Below are positions 45,400 to 54,524 of a stretch of 64,000 bases of DNA, piece by piece (the first letter of the stretch is position 1; each line of letters starts with the position of its first letter). Where the stretch lies: NCBI RefSeq assembly GCF_047345485.1, contig NZ_JBLFEN010000001.1, positions 310,001 to 374,000 of the forward strand, in the 5' to 3' direction. The position numbers were made by a program, and so were the translations under genes. The notes beneath the pieces are model-generated. The model was not told the origin of the DNA, ran no database searches, and saw only the letters and a program-made list of their open reading frames with translations. The DNA is from Jejuia sp047345485 (GTDB taxonomy: Bacteria > Bacteroidota > Bacteroidia > Flavobacteriales > Flavobacteriaceae).

Positions 45400-45882
45400 A
45401 TGTTAGTAGATTTTAATACACTACCAGAATCATCACGGGTTTGGATATACCAAGCTAATCGCTCTTTTACACCAGAAGAAATTAATGAAATAGAAAACAA
45501 ATTAAATGTTTTTATTCAAAACTGGACAGCTCATGGTAGTGATTTACAGGCAGGACATCTAATTAAATATAAGCGATTTATCATTATAGGCTTAAATCAA
45601 AACTTAAATACTGCAACTGGATGCTCTATTGATGCATCAGTACATTTTGTACAACAATTAGAAAAAGAATATAATGTAGATTTAATGGATAAAATGAATG
45701 TGTCTTACAAGCAAGGTGAATTTATTGCCTACAAGCCATTAGTAGATTTTAAGAAGATGGCTAAACAACATGCCGTATCAAAAAACACTATTGTCTTTAA
45801 TAATTTGGTAACAAATATTGCAGAATTTAATGAGAATTGGGAAGTACCTGCTAGCGAGAGTTGGCATGCTAGATTTTTATAA
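45400..45882 (+). CDS. Conserved hypothetical protein
   Basis: A 160-residue soluble protein without signal or membrane segment. Conserved-looking stretches include SSRVWIYQANRSFTPEE, NWTAHGSDLQAG, GCSIDASVHFVQQLEKEYNV and ASESWHARFL. Homologues in this phylum are, to my recollection, sometimes labelled ABC transporter ATPase, but there is no Walker A, signature or Walker B motif here, so that name is not supported. It follows the HdrB-like gene by 73 bp in the same direction and could belong to that transcript. Function unknown. Confidence 0.75.
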   Translation: MLVDFNTLPESSRVWIYQANRSFTPEEINEIENKLNVFIQNWTAHGSDLQAGHLIKYKRFIIIGLNQNLNTATGCSIDASVHFVQQLEKEYNVDLMDKMNVSYKQGEFIAYKPLVDFKKMAKQHAVSKNTIVFNNLVTNIAEFNENWEVPASESWHARFL

Positions 45883-45884
45883 CT

Positions 45885-46634
45885 CTAAATAACCTTTTTA
45901 ATCACACGCAGTTTATGTGTGTGTATTTTTCTATCTACATTATAAATACCAGAATGGTCTAATCTATCAATTCTTACTTTACCATGAGCATGGATAATAT
46001 AGTTATCCTTCATAATAATACCAACATGGATAATAGCGCCATCTGCGTTATCAAAAAATGCTAAATCACCAGGTTCACTTTCTTCTATAAAACTTAAAGC
46101 CTCACCTTGAGTAGCTTGCTGAGACGCATCACGTAGTAATTTATAGCCATTTAGTTTATAAACCATTTGTGTAAACCCAGAACAATCAATCCCAAAAGGT
46201 GTTTTACCACCCCATAAATACGGACTATTTAGATATAAAAAAGCAGTTTCAACTATGTTTTGTTTGTTAAGCTTATCTTGAGTAAAATTACCATCAAACT
46301 TGTGTTTTAAAAGCGATAATCCGTTTAACGTAGCACCTAATTGGATAGGGTAGAGCTGGTCATGTTCGTCCTGTATAAACTCAACCAAATCTGTAGTTAA
46401 TTTAGGGTTTTCGGTATTAAGTGTAATGTAAGTGTCGGCATCAATTTCAAGATACTGTTTGTTATCTATCCAGCCCTCATATGTGTCAAATGCTAGCCTT
46501 ATTTTACTCCAATGTTTACGCTTTTCAATCACCTTAAACCATTCACCATACAATACTTGCGATACCAACTCGCTTTTATCAGAGGCTTCAAATCGTAAAG
46601 GCACGATGCTTAAGTTACAAATACCGTATTGCAT
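45885..46634 (-). CDS. C40 (NlpC/P60) peptidase with SH3-like domain
   Basis: A 249-residue peptidoglycan endopeptidase, probably cutting D-Glu/diaminopimelate links. An N-terminal bacterial SH3-like part (residues 1-65, VSQVLYGEWFKVIEKRKHW...EGWID) precedes the NlpC/P60 domain with catalytic Cys151 in GIDCSGFTQ, His203 in IHVGIIM and the third residue His215 in IIHAHGKV. No clear signal peptide is seen from the ATG at 46634, as is common for YkfC-like recycling enzymes that act inside the cell; location is therefore uncertain. Convergent with the preceding hypothetical gene. Confidence 0.9.
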   Translation of the reverse strand: MQYGICNLSIVPLRFEASDKSELVSQVLYGEWFKVIEKRKHWSKIRLAFDTYEGWIDNKQYLEIDADTYITLNTENPKLTTDLVEFIQDEHDQLYPIQLGATLNGLSLLKHKFDGNFTQDKLNKQNIVETAFLYLNSPYLWGGKTPFGIDCSGFTQMVYKLNGYKLLRDASQQATQGEALSFIEESEPGDLAFFDNADGAIIHVGIIMKDNYIIHAHGKVRIDRLDHSGIYNVDRKIHTHKLRVIKKVI

Positions 46635-46716
46635 TAAAAACTAGGGTCTTAAATATTGGGGTTATTATTTAAAGTATAAATTATTGGATATTGAGAATAC
46701 ATAAAGAAATTATAAA

Positions 46717-47892
46717 TCAACGCTCTATAACCATTGCAGAAGCACCACCACCGCCATTACAAATAGCTGCGGCACCAATTTTAGCATTATTTTGCTCTAA
46801 AACGTTTAGTAAAGTAATTAAAATTCTAACTCCAGAACACCCTAAAGGATGCCCTAAAGATACCGCACCACCATTTACATTTACGTTTTTATCATTAAGT
46901 TTTAAAATTTTCATATTTGCTAAGGCTACTACCGAAAAGGCTTCATTAAATTCAAAAAAATCGACATCGTCTTGAGAAATTCCAGCCTTAGCTAGTGCTT
47001 TTGGTAATGCTTTAGCCGGTGCTGTGGTAAACCATTCTGGTTCATGTGCAGCATCGGCGTAACCTTTTATAGTTGCTAAACTATTTAAACCAAGCGCTTC
47101 AGCTTTTGCTTTACTCATTAAAACAACAGCACCGGCACCATCATTAATAGTAGATGCGTTTGCTGCAGTTACAGTACCATCTTTAGTAAATGCAGGTCGT
47201 AAACTAGGTATTTTATCGAGTTTAACTTTAGTAAACTCTTCATCTGTATCAACAATTATTGGTTCACCACGGCGTTGAGGCACTTCAACAGGTATAACCT
47301 CATTTTTAAATTTACCAGCATCCCAAGCTGCAGCAGATCTTTTGTAAGATTGAATTGCATATGCATCCTGTGCTTCTCGAGAAAACTCATATTCTAACGC
47401 ACAAGCATCCGCACAAACGCCCATAGCATTTTTATCATAAGCGTCAACTAATCCATCGCTTTGCAAACCATCAATTAAAGTGCCAGTACCAAATTTAGTA
47501 CCAGTTCTCGCATATAAATAATGCGGAATTAAACTCATGTTTTCCATACCACCAGCAACTATAATTTCTGCATCACCTAAACGAATGGCTTGTACCGCAT
47601 TCATTATAGCTTTCATACCAGAAGCACAAACTTTATTTACAGTTGTGCAAGGTACTGTATTGGGAATTCCAGCACCAAGAGCAGCTTGTCTAGCTGGTGC
47701 TTGACCATTACCTGCTTGCACTACGTTCCCCATAAAAACCTCGTCAACTAACTCTGGCTTTAAATTAATCTTATCTAATGCACCTTTTATGGCAACCGAA
47801 CCTAATTTAGTAGCTGGTACAGTTGATAATGCACCTAAAAAACTACCTATAGGCGTTCTTACAGCAGACACAATAACAACTTCTGAATTCAT
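46717..47892 (-). CDS. Acetyl-CoA C-acyltransferase (thiolase)
   Basis: A 391-residue type II thiolase. The nucleophile Cys89 lies in NKVCASGMKAI, His348 is in SLGHPLGCSG, and the second active-site Cys378 is in ICNGGGGASA. It condenses two acetyl-CoA or cleaves 3-ketoacyl-CoA. The sequence and length resemble acetyl-CoA acetyltransferases of the PhaA/AtoB type, but degradative versus biosynthetic use cannot be decided, and no other beta-oxidation genes are adjacent. Divergent from the 7TM-HD gene, 130 bp apart. Confidence 0.94.
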   Translation of the reverse strand: MNSEVVIVSAVRTPIGSFLGALSTVPATKLGSVAIKGALDKINLKPELVDEVFMGNVVQAGNGQAPARQAALGAGIPNTVPCTTVNKVCASGMKAIMNAVQAIRLGDAEIIVAGGMENMSLIPHYLYARTGTKFGTGTLIDGLQSDGLVDAYDKNAMGVCADACALEYEFSREAQDAYAIQSYKRSAAAWDAGKFKNEVIPVEVPQRRGEPIIVDTDEEFTKVKLDKIPSLRPAFTKDGTVTAANASTINDGAGAVVLMSKAKAEALGLNSLATIKGYADAAHEPEWFTTAPAKALPKALAKAGISQDDVDFFEFNEAFSVVALANMKILKLNDKNVNVNGGAVSLGHPLGCSGVRILITLLNVLEQNNAKIGAAAICNGGGGASAMVIER

Positions 47893-48022
47893 ATTTAAAA
47901 TTTAAAATTAACTAAAGCTAAAATAATGATTTTTTAATAGATAGTATAAGGTTTAATTGGATTATAAGATTCCATAAAACCCCTAATAATTTATTACATT
48001 TGGATAATATTACCCACTTTAC

Positions 48023-50071
48023 ATGAAAGATTTTATAAATAAGCTATACAGAAATCATGCTTTGATTTACAAAGCTTTATTATTTGTATGCACCACATTT
48101 TTAATTGTGTATTTGTTTCCTAAGAGTGGGAAATTTAAATATAGTTTTGAAAGAGGTAAACCGTGGCAGTCTGAAAATTTATATGCGCCCTTTAATTTTG
48201 CTATTAAAAAGGCAGAAGATGAGCTTAATAAAGAAAAATCTAAAATACAAAATGAGGCACATTTATACTTTGATGCAGACGAAACTACAGCTTTAAACAC
48301 GCTTAATGCCTACGAAAACAAATTTTATGAAACATTTCCAGATTCACTTTCGCAAACTACTTTAAACGCGCTAAAAAACTCAGGTAAAATAACTCTTGAA
48401 GAGTTATATAGTAATGGAATACTCTCTGATAACTATACGTTTGGAAATGATAGAATTGTTGAAATACTGAGTGGAAATATTAAAAAAAGCAATACGGTAT
48501 ATGGTAACTTGATTACCCAAAACCAAGTTAAAAGATTTATAGAAAAACGACTAAACAAACAAGGGTTAAGCAAGTATATACCAAAATTTACGTCGCTTTT
48601 TTTTGATATCATCGAGCCAAATCTCACTTTTAACAAATCTTTTACTGAAAAGGCATTACAAGACGAACTCAACAAAATATCTTACACCAGAGGAAGTGTA
48701 GAGCGTGGTACGTTATTAATTTCTAAAGGAGAGGTCGTTGAGGGCGATAAATTTCAAAAATTAAAATCGTTACAATCCGAATATGAGTCTCAAGTTTGGA
48801 ATGAAGCTAATTATAATTGGATACTATTTGCATACACATTGTTAGTAGCTTTAGCGCTATTGATGCTTTTATTATTTCTTAGAAAATACAGAGTAGAAGT
48901 TTTTGAAAACAATACTAAAGTTACGTTTATTTTCTTCAATATATTATTAATGGTATTTATTACAACATTAATAGTAAACTATAACTCTGAGTATATATAT
49001 GTGGTTCCGCTTTGTGTGCTTCCGCTAGTATTAAAAGCATTTTTCGATGCAAGATTAGGCATGTTTACACATGTAATAACTGTGTTGCTATTGGGCTCTA
49101 TTGTACCTAATAGTTACGAGTATATGTTTTTACAAATTTTAGCTGGAATTGTAACAATTTTAACCGTTTCTGAGCTATATAAGCGTGCTAATTTGTTTAT
49201 TTCTGTAGGCCAAATTACACTAATATATATAATAGCGTATTTTGCATTTTTTGTGATTCATGAAGGCAGTATAGACACCATAGATTGGAATACATTTTTA
49301 CTTTTTATACTATGTGGGCTTGCTACACTTTTTGTGCAACCACTTATTTATGCTTACGAGAAGTTATTTGGATTGGTTTCAGATGTGTCGCTATTAGAAC
49401 TTTCAGACACTAACACTAAGCTTTTAAAAGAACTATCAGATGTATCTCCCGGAACGTTTCATCACTCTTTAAATGTAGCAAACCTTGCAGAAGCTTCAGC
49501 TAATGAAATTGGAGCTAATGCAATGCTAGTTAGGGTAGGAGCCTTATATCATGATATTGGAAAAATGGTAATGCCAAACTACTTTACAGAAAATCAATCT
49601 ACAGGTATCAATCCGCATGATGAATTATCATCACTAGAAAGTGCAAGAATTATAACAGACCATGTTATAAATGGTATAGAAATAGCTAAGAAAAACAACC
49701 TTCCAGATAGAGTTATAGATTTTATTAGAACCCACCACGGTACTAGCATGGTGTATTATTTTTATATGAAAGAAAAAAAGGTAAACGAAACTGTTAATCC
49801 TGATTTATTTAGATATCCAGGACCTAAGCCCTTTAGTAAAGAAACAGCTATTTTAATGATGTGCGATAGTGTTGAAGCAGCTTCTAAAAGCTTAAAAGAC
49901 CCTACGTCTACAAAAATTGACGCCTTTGTAGAAAACATCATTAATAAGCAAATAGATGAAGAGCAATTTTTAAACGCTAACATTACATTTAAAGAAATAC
50001 AAGCCATTAAAAAAGTGCTAAAACGCAAGCTTGCAAATATTTACCATTTACGCATAGAGTATCCTGAATAA
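48023..50071 (+). CDS. 7TM-HD family phosphohydrolase (PgpH-like)
   Basis: A 682-residue membrane enzyme with the PgpH layout. One N-terminal helix is followed by an extracytoplasmic 7TM-HDED domain (residues about 45-255, ending near RGTLLISKGEVVEGDKFQ). Then come about seven helices and a cytoplasmic HD domain with TFHHSLNVANLAEAS, LYHDIGKM (His510-Asp511), HHGTSMVYYFYMKE and MCDSVEAASKSL. PgpH-type proteins hydrolyse cyclic-di-AMP to pApA; that activity is inferred from family. The upstream sequence has a -7-like TACATTTG at 47995-48002 but no clear -33. The tRNA pair follows. Confidence 0.92.
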   Translation: MKDFINKLYRNHALIYKALLFVCTTFLIVYLFPKSGKFKYSFERGKPWQSENLYAPFNFAIKKAEDELNKEKSKIQNEAHLYFDADETTALNTLNAYENKFYETFPDSLSQTTLNALKNSGKITLEELYSNGILSDNYTFGNDRIVEILSGNIKKSNTVYGNLITQNQVKRFIEKRLNKQGLSKYIPKFTSLFFDIIEPNLTFNKSFTEKALQDELNKISYTRGSVERGTLLISKGEVVEGDKFQKLKSLQSEYESQVWNEANYNWILFAYTLLVALALLMLLLFLRKYRVEVFENNTKVTFIFFNILLMVFITTLIVNYNSEYIYVVPLCVLPLVLKAFFDARLGMFTHVITVLLLGSIVPNSYEYMFLQILAGIVTILTVSELYKRANLFISVGQITLIYIIAYFAFFVIHEGSIDTIDWNTFLLFILCGLATLFVQPLIYAYEKLFGLVSDVSLLELSDTNTKLLKELSDVSPGTFHHSLNVANLAEASANEIGANAMLVRVGALYHDIGKMVMPNYFTENQSTGINPHDELSSLESARIITDHVINGIEIAKKNNLPDRVIDFIRTHHGTSMVYYFYMKEKKVNETVNPDLFRYPGPKPFSKETAILMMCDSVEAASKSLKDPTSTKIDAFVENIINKQIDEEQFLNANITFKEIQAIKKVLKRKLANIYHLRIEYPE

Positions 50072-50096
50072 TTTTTCTAAAAATTTAATTAAATAG

Positions 50097-50127
50097 TTGC
50101 GTTCTTACAATGTTTAATATACATTTG
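50097..50127 (+). promoter_or_regulatory. Promoter for the tRNA-Ser/tRNA-Pro pair
   Basis: TTG at 50097-50099 and TACATTTG at 50120-50127 with a 20-bp spacer fit the Bacteroidota consensus; it ends 37 bp before tRNA-Ser. Confidence 0.7.
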
Positions 50128-50164
50128 CATCCGCAATTTACGTTGCATAAGTTCATAATAAACA

Positions 50165-50251
50165 GGAGAGGTGCCAGAGCGGTCGATTGGGGCTCCCTGC
50201 TAAGGAGTTGTACCTTTACGGGTACCGGGGGTTCGAATCCCTTCCTCTCCG
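50165..50251 (+). tRNA. tRNA-Ser (anticodon GCT)
   Basis: An 87-base class II tRNA. Acceptor GGAGAGG/CCTCTCC, anticodon loop CTGCTAA (GCT, reading AGC/AGU), a long variable arm (GTACC...GGTAC) as required for Ser, T loop GTTCGAATC, discriminator G. CCA not encoded. Confidence 0.96.
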
Positions 50252-50265
50252 CTTTTATGAATCTT

Positions 50266-50340
50266 CGGGGTGTAGCGTAGCCCGGTTATCGCGCCACGTT
50301 TGGGACGTGGAGGCCGCAGGTTCGAATCCTGCCACCCCGA
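50266..50340 (+). tRNA. tRNA-Pro (anticodon TGG)
   Basis: A 75-base cloverleaf. Acceptor CGGGGTG/CACCCCG, anticodon stem CCACG/CGTGG with loop TTTGGGA (TGG), T arm GCAGG-TTCGAAT-CCTGC, discriminator A. 14 bp after tRNA-Ser, so one transcript is likely. Confidence 0.96.
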
Positions 50341-50365
50341 CAACTTACGACACAATAAGTTATCC

Positions 50366-50404
50366 AAAAACACTGTTAATCATGAGATTATCAGTGTTTT
50401 TTTT
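50366..50404 (+). terminator. Terminator after the tRNA pair
   Basis: Arms AAAAACACTG and CAGTGTTTTT, 16-base loop, then T residues. An ATG inside the hairpin opens a 50-codon hydrophobic frame that is not considered a gene. Confidence 0.7.
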
Positions 50405-50733
50405 ATCTCTTATACTCTACATAATTCAACAAAGTGCCCCTTTTATAATTTTATTTTTTGAGGCATACTTCTTATATCTTTTTAAGCGTTATAAAATACT
50501 ATCGCAATCTTATAATAGCTGTATTAATTATTAGTACTATAATTTTTACAAGAAAGAAAACTATGAATGTTTTAATAGAACTAATCAAATTTATTCTACA
50601 TGAATTTCTGTACACCAACACTATATCACAAATACACCATATAAATTTACATTATTAGAACTATGAGCAACACTAATGCTACTGGTTTAAAATGAGACGT
50701 TTTAAACGCTAAGCCTTATAAAAAGCCGATGAA
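50405..50733. other. AT-rich intergenic stretch, no gene seen
   Basis: About 330 bases between the tRNA terminator and the ACTAGTA repeats. Short frames on both strands have no signal, family resemblance or fitting start context. No hairpin or RNA motif was recognised. Confidence 0.5.
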
Positions 50734-50768
50734 ACTAGTATAAAAACATACTAGTAGGGTCTAGTAGG
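50734..50768. promoter_or_regulatory. Candidate operator of the galactose regulator
   Basis: Perfect inverted repeat ACTAGTAT-N6-ATACTAGT (50734-50755), then CTAGTAGG at 50751-50758 and again at 50761-50768, exactly 10 bp (one helix turn) apart. A TATATTTG -7-like box follows at 50787-50794, without a clear -33. Placement just before the GntR gene suggests autoregulation. Confidence 0.55.
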
Positions 50769-50808
50769 TTTTTACGTTTTTTTCTATATATTTGTATAGT
50801 TATTGATT

Positions 50809-51801
50809 ATGATAAAAATTGAGAAAAAAATAGGAATACCTATATATAAGCAAATTATTAATTCAGTTGAAGAACTAATACTATCTGGTGTTTTAAAAAA
50901 AGGAGAGCAAATACCTTCAATTAATAAAATTAAAAACAATCATAAACTTTCTAGAGATACCGTTTTAATGGCTTTTAGTGAATTAAAAAATAGAGGTATT
51001 ATAGAATCTGTGGTTGGTAAAGGTTATTATGTAGCTAGTGAAGATATTAATATTACAAAAAAAATATTTTTACTATTTGACGAACTTAACGCTTTTAAGG
51101 AGGATTTATATAATTCTTTTTTAGAACATATGGGAGAGAATGTTAAAGTTGATATCTATTTTCATCATTTTAACAAAAATATTTTTACCCAATTGATTAA
51201 TGACAATCTAGGTTCGTATAATTATTTTGTAATAATGCCTGCTAATTTAGATAACACAAGTAACGATATACAAAAACTACCTAGTGATAAGGTTTATATT
51301 CTAGATCAACTCCATGAAAATTTGCACAGTTATTCGGCTGTATATCAAAATTTCTATAAAGCTATTTACAATAACCTTGAAAAGGCTCTTAATTTAATTA
51401 ACAACTATTCTAAAATAGTTTTAATTTACCCTAAAGACAAGCAACCACTTGGTATTCACAATGGTTTTACTTCTTTCTGCGAAACATACAATATTCCTTT
51501 TGAAGTTATTAATTCTTTTGAAGATAAAGCTCTAATAAAAAGAGAGTTATATCTTATTCTTGAAGATAAAACATTACTAAAAGTTATTAAGAGCATGAAA
51601 CAAGAGCAACTAACATTAAAAGATGATATTGGAATTATTTCATACAATGACACCCTGCTTAAAGAAATAGTAGAAGGCGGGATAACAACAATTTCTACAG
51701 ATTTTAAATCTATGGGGAAACGTTTAGCTAAAATGATATTAAATAATGAAACTACACAGGTTGAAAACCCAAATAGTTTAATATTACGAAACTCATTATA
51801 G
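50809..51801 (+). CDS. GntR family regulator with LacI-like sensor domain
   Basis: A 330-residue transcription factor. Residues about 5-75 are a GntR winged helix (GIPIYKQIINSVEELILSG, GEQIPSINKIKNN, SRDTVLMAFSELKNRGIIES, GKGYYV). The rest is a periplasmic-binding-protein/LacI-type effector domain (IFLLFDELNAFKEDLYNSF...DIGIISYNDTLLKEI...GGITTISTDFKSMGKRLAKM). This GntR-PBP arrangement is used by Bacteroidota sugar regulators. The ATG at 50809 is preferred to an in-frame TTG at 50803. It lies 74 bp before galK in the same direction, so galactose or a derivative is the probable effector. Confidence 0.87.
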   Translation: MIKIEKKIGIPIYKQIINSVEELILSGVLKKGEQIPSINKIKNNHKLSRDTVLMAFSELKNRGIIESVVGKGYYVASEDINITKKIFLLFDELNAFKEDLYNSFLEHMGENVKVDIYFHHFNKNIFTQLINDNLGSYNYFVIMPANLDNTSNDIQKLPSDKVYILDQLHENLHSYSAVYQNFYKAIYNNLEKALNLINNYSKIVLIYPKDKQPLGIHNGFTSFCETYNIPFEVINSFEDKALIKRELYLILEDKTLLKVIKSMKQEQLTLKDDIGIISYNDTLLKEIVEGGITTISTDFKSMGKRLAKMILNNETTQVENPNSLILRNSL

Positions 51802-51875
51802 CACACATTTATTTATTATTCAAACTTTAAATATATGACGATATACTTAGAGTTTAAAAAAATTTACAACTAGAT

Positions 51876-53024
51876 ATGAGCGACAAATTAATTAATGATG
51901 TAAAAGAGGTTTTTATTAACAATTATAAAACCAAACCACTACTTATTTTTTCTCCTGGGAGAATAAATATTATTGGAGAACATACAGATTATAATGATGG
52001 TTATGTGTTTCCTGCCGCAGTAGATAAAGGTATTGCTGCTGCGATACAAAAAACAGACGCGAACATATCCTCTGCCTTTGCTTTAGATATGGATAGCAAA
52101 CTAGAATTTGATTTAGATGGCTTAAAGCCATCTACAGAAGGTAGTTGGGAAAACTATATACTTGGTGTTGTAGCCGAAATTCAAAATCAAAACAATGTAA
52201 TTGGAAATTTTAATATTGTTTTTAAAGGAAATATACCAAGTGGTGCAGGTATGTCTTCTTCTGCAGCTTTAGAAAATAGTGTGGTTTTTGGTTTAAATGA
52301 ACTTTTTAATTTAGGACTTACAAAACACGAAATGATACTAATATCACAAAAAGCAGAACACAATTACGTTGGTGTTAAATGTGGTATTATGGATCAGTAT
52401 GCTAGTATGTTTGGAATTGAAAATAATGCACTTCATTTAGATTGTAGATCTATCTCATCTAAACCCTACGAAATTAACTTTGAAAATCACCAGCTTATGC
52501 TTATTAATACCAATGTTAAGCATAGTTTGTCTGATAGTGCGTATAATGATAGACGCTCAGTCTGCGAAAATATTTCAGAATTACTTGGTGTTAAAGCACT
52601 ACGAGACGCTACCGAAAAGAACTTAGAAACCTTAGTAGATAAAGTAACACCTGCCAATTATCAAAAGGCACTATATGTTATTCAAGAAAACAAAAGAACT
52701 TTAGATGCCATCGATGCTATCCAAAAAAATGATTTAAAGGCACTCGGTAAATTAATTTATCAATCTCATGAAGGACTTTCTACTCAGTATAAAGTGAGTT
52801 GTGATGAACTGGATTTTCTTGTAGCACAAGCAAGAAATAATGACTTTGTTTTAGGTGCAAGATTGATGGGTGGTGGTTTTGGTGGTTGTACCATAAATTT
52901 AATACAAAAAGATAAAGCTAAAGCATTTGCAAAAACCGTATCTCTCGCATACAAAACTAAGTTTGATAAAGACTGTTCAGTATATTTTATTAAACTTTCT
53001 GGAGGTACACATTTAGTAAAATAG
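51876..53024 (+). CDS. galK: Galactokinase
   Basis: Phosphorylates alpha-D-galactose to galactose 1-phosphate (Leloir pathway). A 382-residue GHMP kinase. The galactokinase signature SPGRINIIGEHTDYNDG lies at residues 26-42, the ATP loop GAGMSSSAA at 123-131, the catalytic region at KCGIMDQYASMFG (Asp), and the third GHMP motif LMGGGFGGCTINL near the C-terminus. GEHTDYN with the adjacent galT makes galactose the clear substrate. Twenty-three bp before galT. Confidence 0.96.
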   Translation: MSDKLINDVKEVFINNYKTKPLLIFSPGRINIIGEHTDYNDGYVFPAAVDKGIAAAIQKTDANISSAFALDMDSKLEFDLDGLKPSTEGSWENYILGVVAEIQNQNNVIGNFNIVFKGNIPSGAGMSSSAALENSVVFGLNELFNLGLTKHEMILISQKAEHNYVGVKCGIMDQYASMFGIENNALHLDCRSISSKPYEINFENHQLMLINTNVKHSLSDSAYNDRRSVCENISELLGVKALRDATEKNLETLVDKVTPANYQKALYVIQENKRTLDAIDAIQKNDLKALGKLIYQSHEGLSTQYKVSCDELDFLVAQARNNDFVLGARLMGGGFGGCTINLIQKDKAKAFAKTVSLAYKTKFDKDCSVYFIKLSGGTHLVK

Positions 53025-53047
53025 ATAACTACAACTAAATAATTAAT

Positions 53048-54076
53048 ATGGAATATACAAATTTACAAGATTATTCACATAAACGTTTAAATATTCTTAC
53101 TGGAGAATGGGTGCTAGTATCACCACATAGAGCAAAAAGACCATGGCAAGGAAAAAAAGAAATTATTTCTAATGAAAAAAGACCTTCTTATGATGAAACC
53201 TGTTATTTGTGCGCTGGTAATACTAGAATTAATGGCGAAATAAACCCTAAATATAAAGATGTTTTTGTATTTACTAATGATTTTGCAGCACTACAGGCAT
53301 CATCACCAAATTTTTCTGTAAACGATGGTTTATTAAAAGCCGAAAGTGAAAAAGGCATTTGTAAAGTTATCTGTTTTAGTCCAGATCATTCTAAGAGTTT
53401 AGCTGATATGGATATAACCGATATAGAGAAAGTTGTTAAGACATGGCAAAAAGAATATACAGAATTAGGGAAAAACGAAATGATTAACTATGTGCAAATT
53501 TTTGAAAATAAAGGCGCAGTAATGGGGTGTAGTAATCCGCATCCGCATGGACAAATTTGGAGTCAAAGTACTCTGCCAACAGAGGTTAATAAAAAAAATC
53601 AACATCAATATAGTTATTTCGATAGAACTAATAGTAGCCTATTAGGAGATTATTTAGAGCAAGAATTAAAACTGAAAGAACGAATTATATATGAAAATGA
53701 AAGTTTTGTAGTTCTTGTACCTTTTTGGGCTGTTTGGCCTTTTGAAACTATGATTGTGCCTAAAACGCATTATACAAATATTACAGAAATCTCTAATCGA
53801 GAATGTGTGATGTTTTCGGATGCAATATCTAAAATTACAAAAGCTTACGATAAATTATTTGATTGTTCCTTCCCTTATTCAAGTGGTATACATCAAGCAC
53901 CAACTGATGGTAATGATAATAAACATTGGCATTGGCATATGAGTTTTTACCCACCATTACTTAGAAGCGCATCAGTTAAAAAATTTATGGTTGGTTATGA
54001 AATGTTTGGCTCTCCACAACGTGATATTACTGCTGAACAGGCTACAACTCGATTAAAAGATTTAATTATATGTTAA
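53048..54076 (+). CDS. galT: Galactose-1-phosphate uridylyltransferase
   Basis: Exchanges UMP between UDP-glucose and galactose 1-phosphate through a covalent histidine intermediate. A 342-residue HIT-superfamily enzyme. Zinc ligands Cys52 and Cys55 (TCYLCAGN) fall at the same positions as in E. coli GalT. The active-site motif NPHPHGQIW contains His165 and the nucleophile His167; HWHWHMSFYPP supplies the second metal site. Together with galK this is a compact Leloir operon lacking galE in the window. A strong hairpin follows. Confidence 0.96.
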   Translation: MEYTNLQDYSHKRLNILTGEWVLVSPHRAKRPWQGKKEIISNEKRPSYDETCYLCAGNTRINGEINPKYKDVFVFTNDFAALQASSPNFSVNDGLLKAESEKGICKVICFSPDHSKSLADMDITDIEKVVKTWQKEYTELGKNEMINYVQIFENKGAVMGCSNPHPHGQIWSQSTLPTEVNKKNQHQYSYFDRTNSSLLGDYLEQELKLKERIIYENESFVVLVPFWAVWPFETMIVPKTHYTNITEISNRECVMFSDAISKITKAYDKLFDCSFPYSSGIHQAPTDGNDNKHWHWHMSFYPPLLRSASVKKFMVGYEMFGSPQRDITAEQATTRLKDLIIC

Positions 54077-54124
54077 ATTGTTTTAATAACTATTTGTAAC
54101 TAAAGCTATATAATAATTTGTCAT

Positions 54125-54164
54125 AAAAAAGCCTTGAAACTATTAAATTTCAAGGCTTTTATTT
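54125..54164 (+). terminator. Terminator after galT
   Basis: Arms AAAAGCCTTGAAA and TTTCAAGGCTTTT around an 8-base loop. The symmetric A and T tracts would let it serve the convergent small membrane genes as well. Confidence 0.88.
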
Positions 54165-54177
54165 AAAATAAAAACTT

Positions 54178-54513
54178 TTAATTACCTATACCTAACTGCT
54201 CTAGCATTTCTTGCTGAGACTCCTGGTAAGCTTCCCAACCTCCAGCAGATATTATTTGGAATATAGATGCGCCTAATGCTAAAACAGCTAAAACCAAACC
54301 AATTATAGCAATTATTTTAGCAGTTTTTACTTGGCTAAAATTATTATAAAGCTCAGGGTTTTCTTTATAAAGATTCGTGTCTTTATTTACTAAAAATAAA
54401 GCAATTCCAGAAAATAATAAACCGCCAATACCCATACTACAGCAACATGCTATATAAGATATAATACCAAGAATTAAAGCGATGGTTGCATTAGGTAATT
54501 TTTTTTGTTCCAT
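54178..54513 (-). CDS. CCC-motif small membrane protein
   Basis: A 111-residue protein with two hydrophobic segments: ATIALILGIISYIACCCSMG followed by GGLLFSGIALFLV, and IIAIIGLVLAVLALGASIFQII. The triple Cys (residues 23-25) at the end of the first helix is the hallmark of a Bacteroidota family known as CCC-motif membrane proteins, related to DUF4190. Inner-membrane location is likely and the function is unknown. It follows the DUF2752 gene by 11 bp in the same direction; the pair recurs in flavobacteria. Confidence 0.82.
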   Translation of the reverse strand: MEQKKLPNATIALILGIISYIACCCSMGIGGLLFSGIALFLVNKDTNLYKENPELYNNFSQVKTAKIIAIIGLVLAVLALGASIFQIISAGGWEAYQESQQEMLEQLGIGN

Positions 54514-54524
54514 AATTTGTGTGT

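Noticed and set aside
50187..50534. 115-codon frame running through tRNA-Ser and tRNA-Pro
   Set aside because: It is read from tRNA sequence and then a terminator hairpin; no family resemblance.
50458..50658. 66-codon frame after the tRNA pair
   Set aside because: TTG start, no coding-like composition, no neighbour coupling; AT-rich chance frame.
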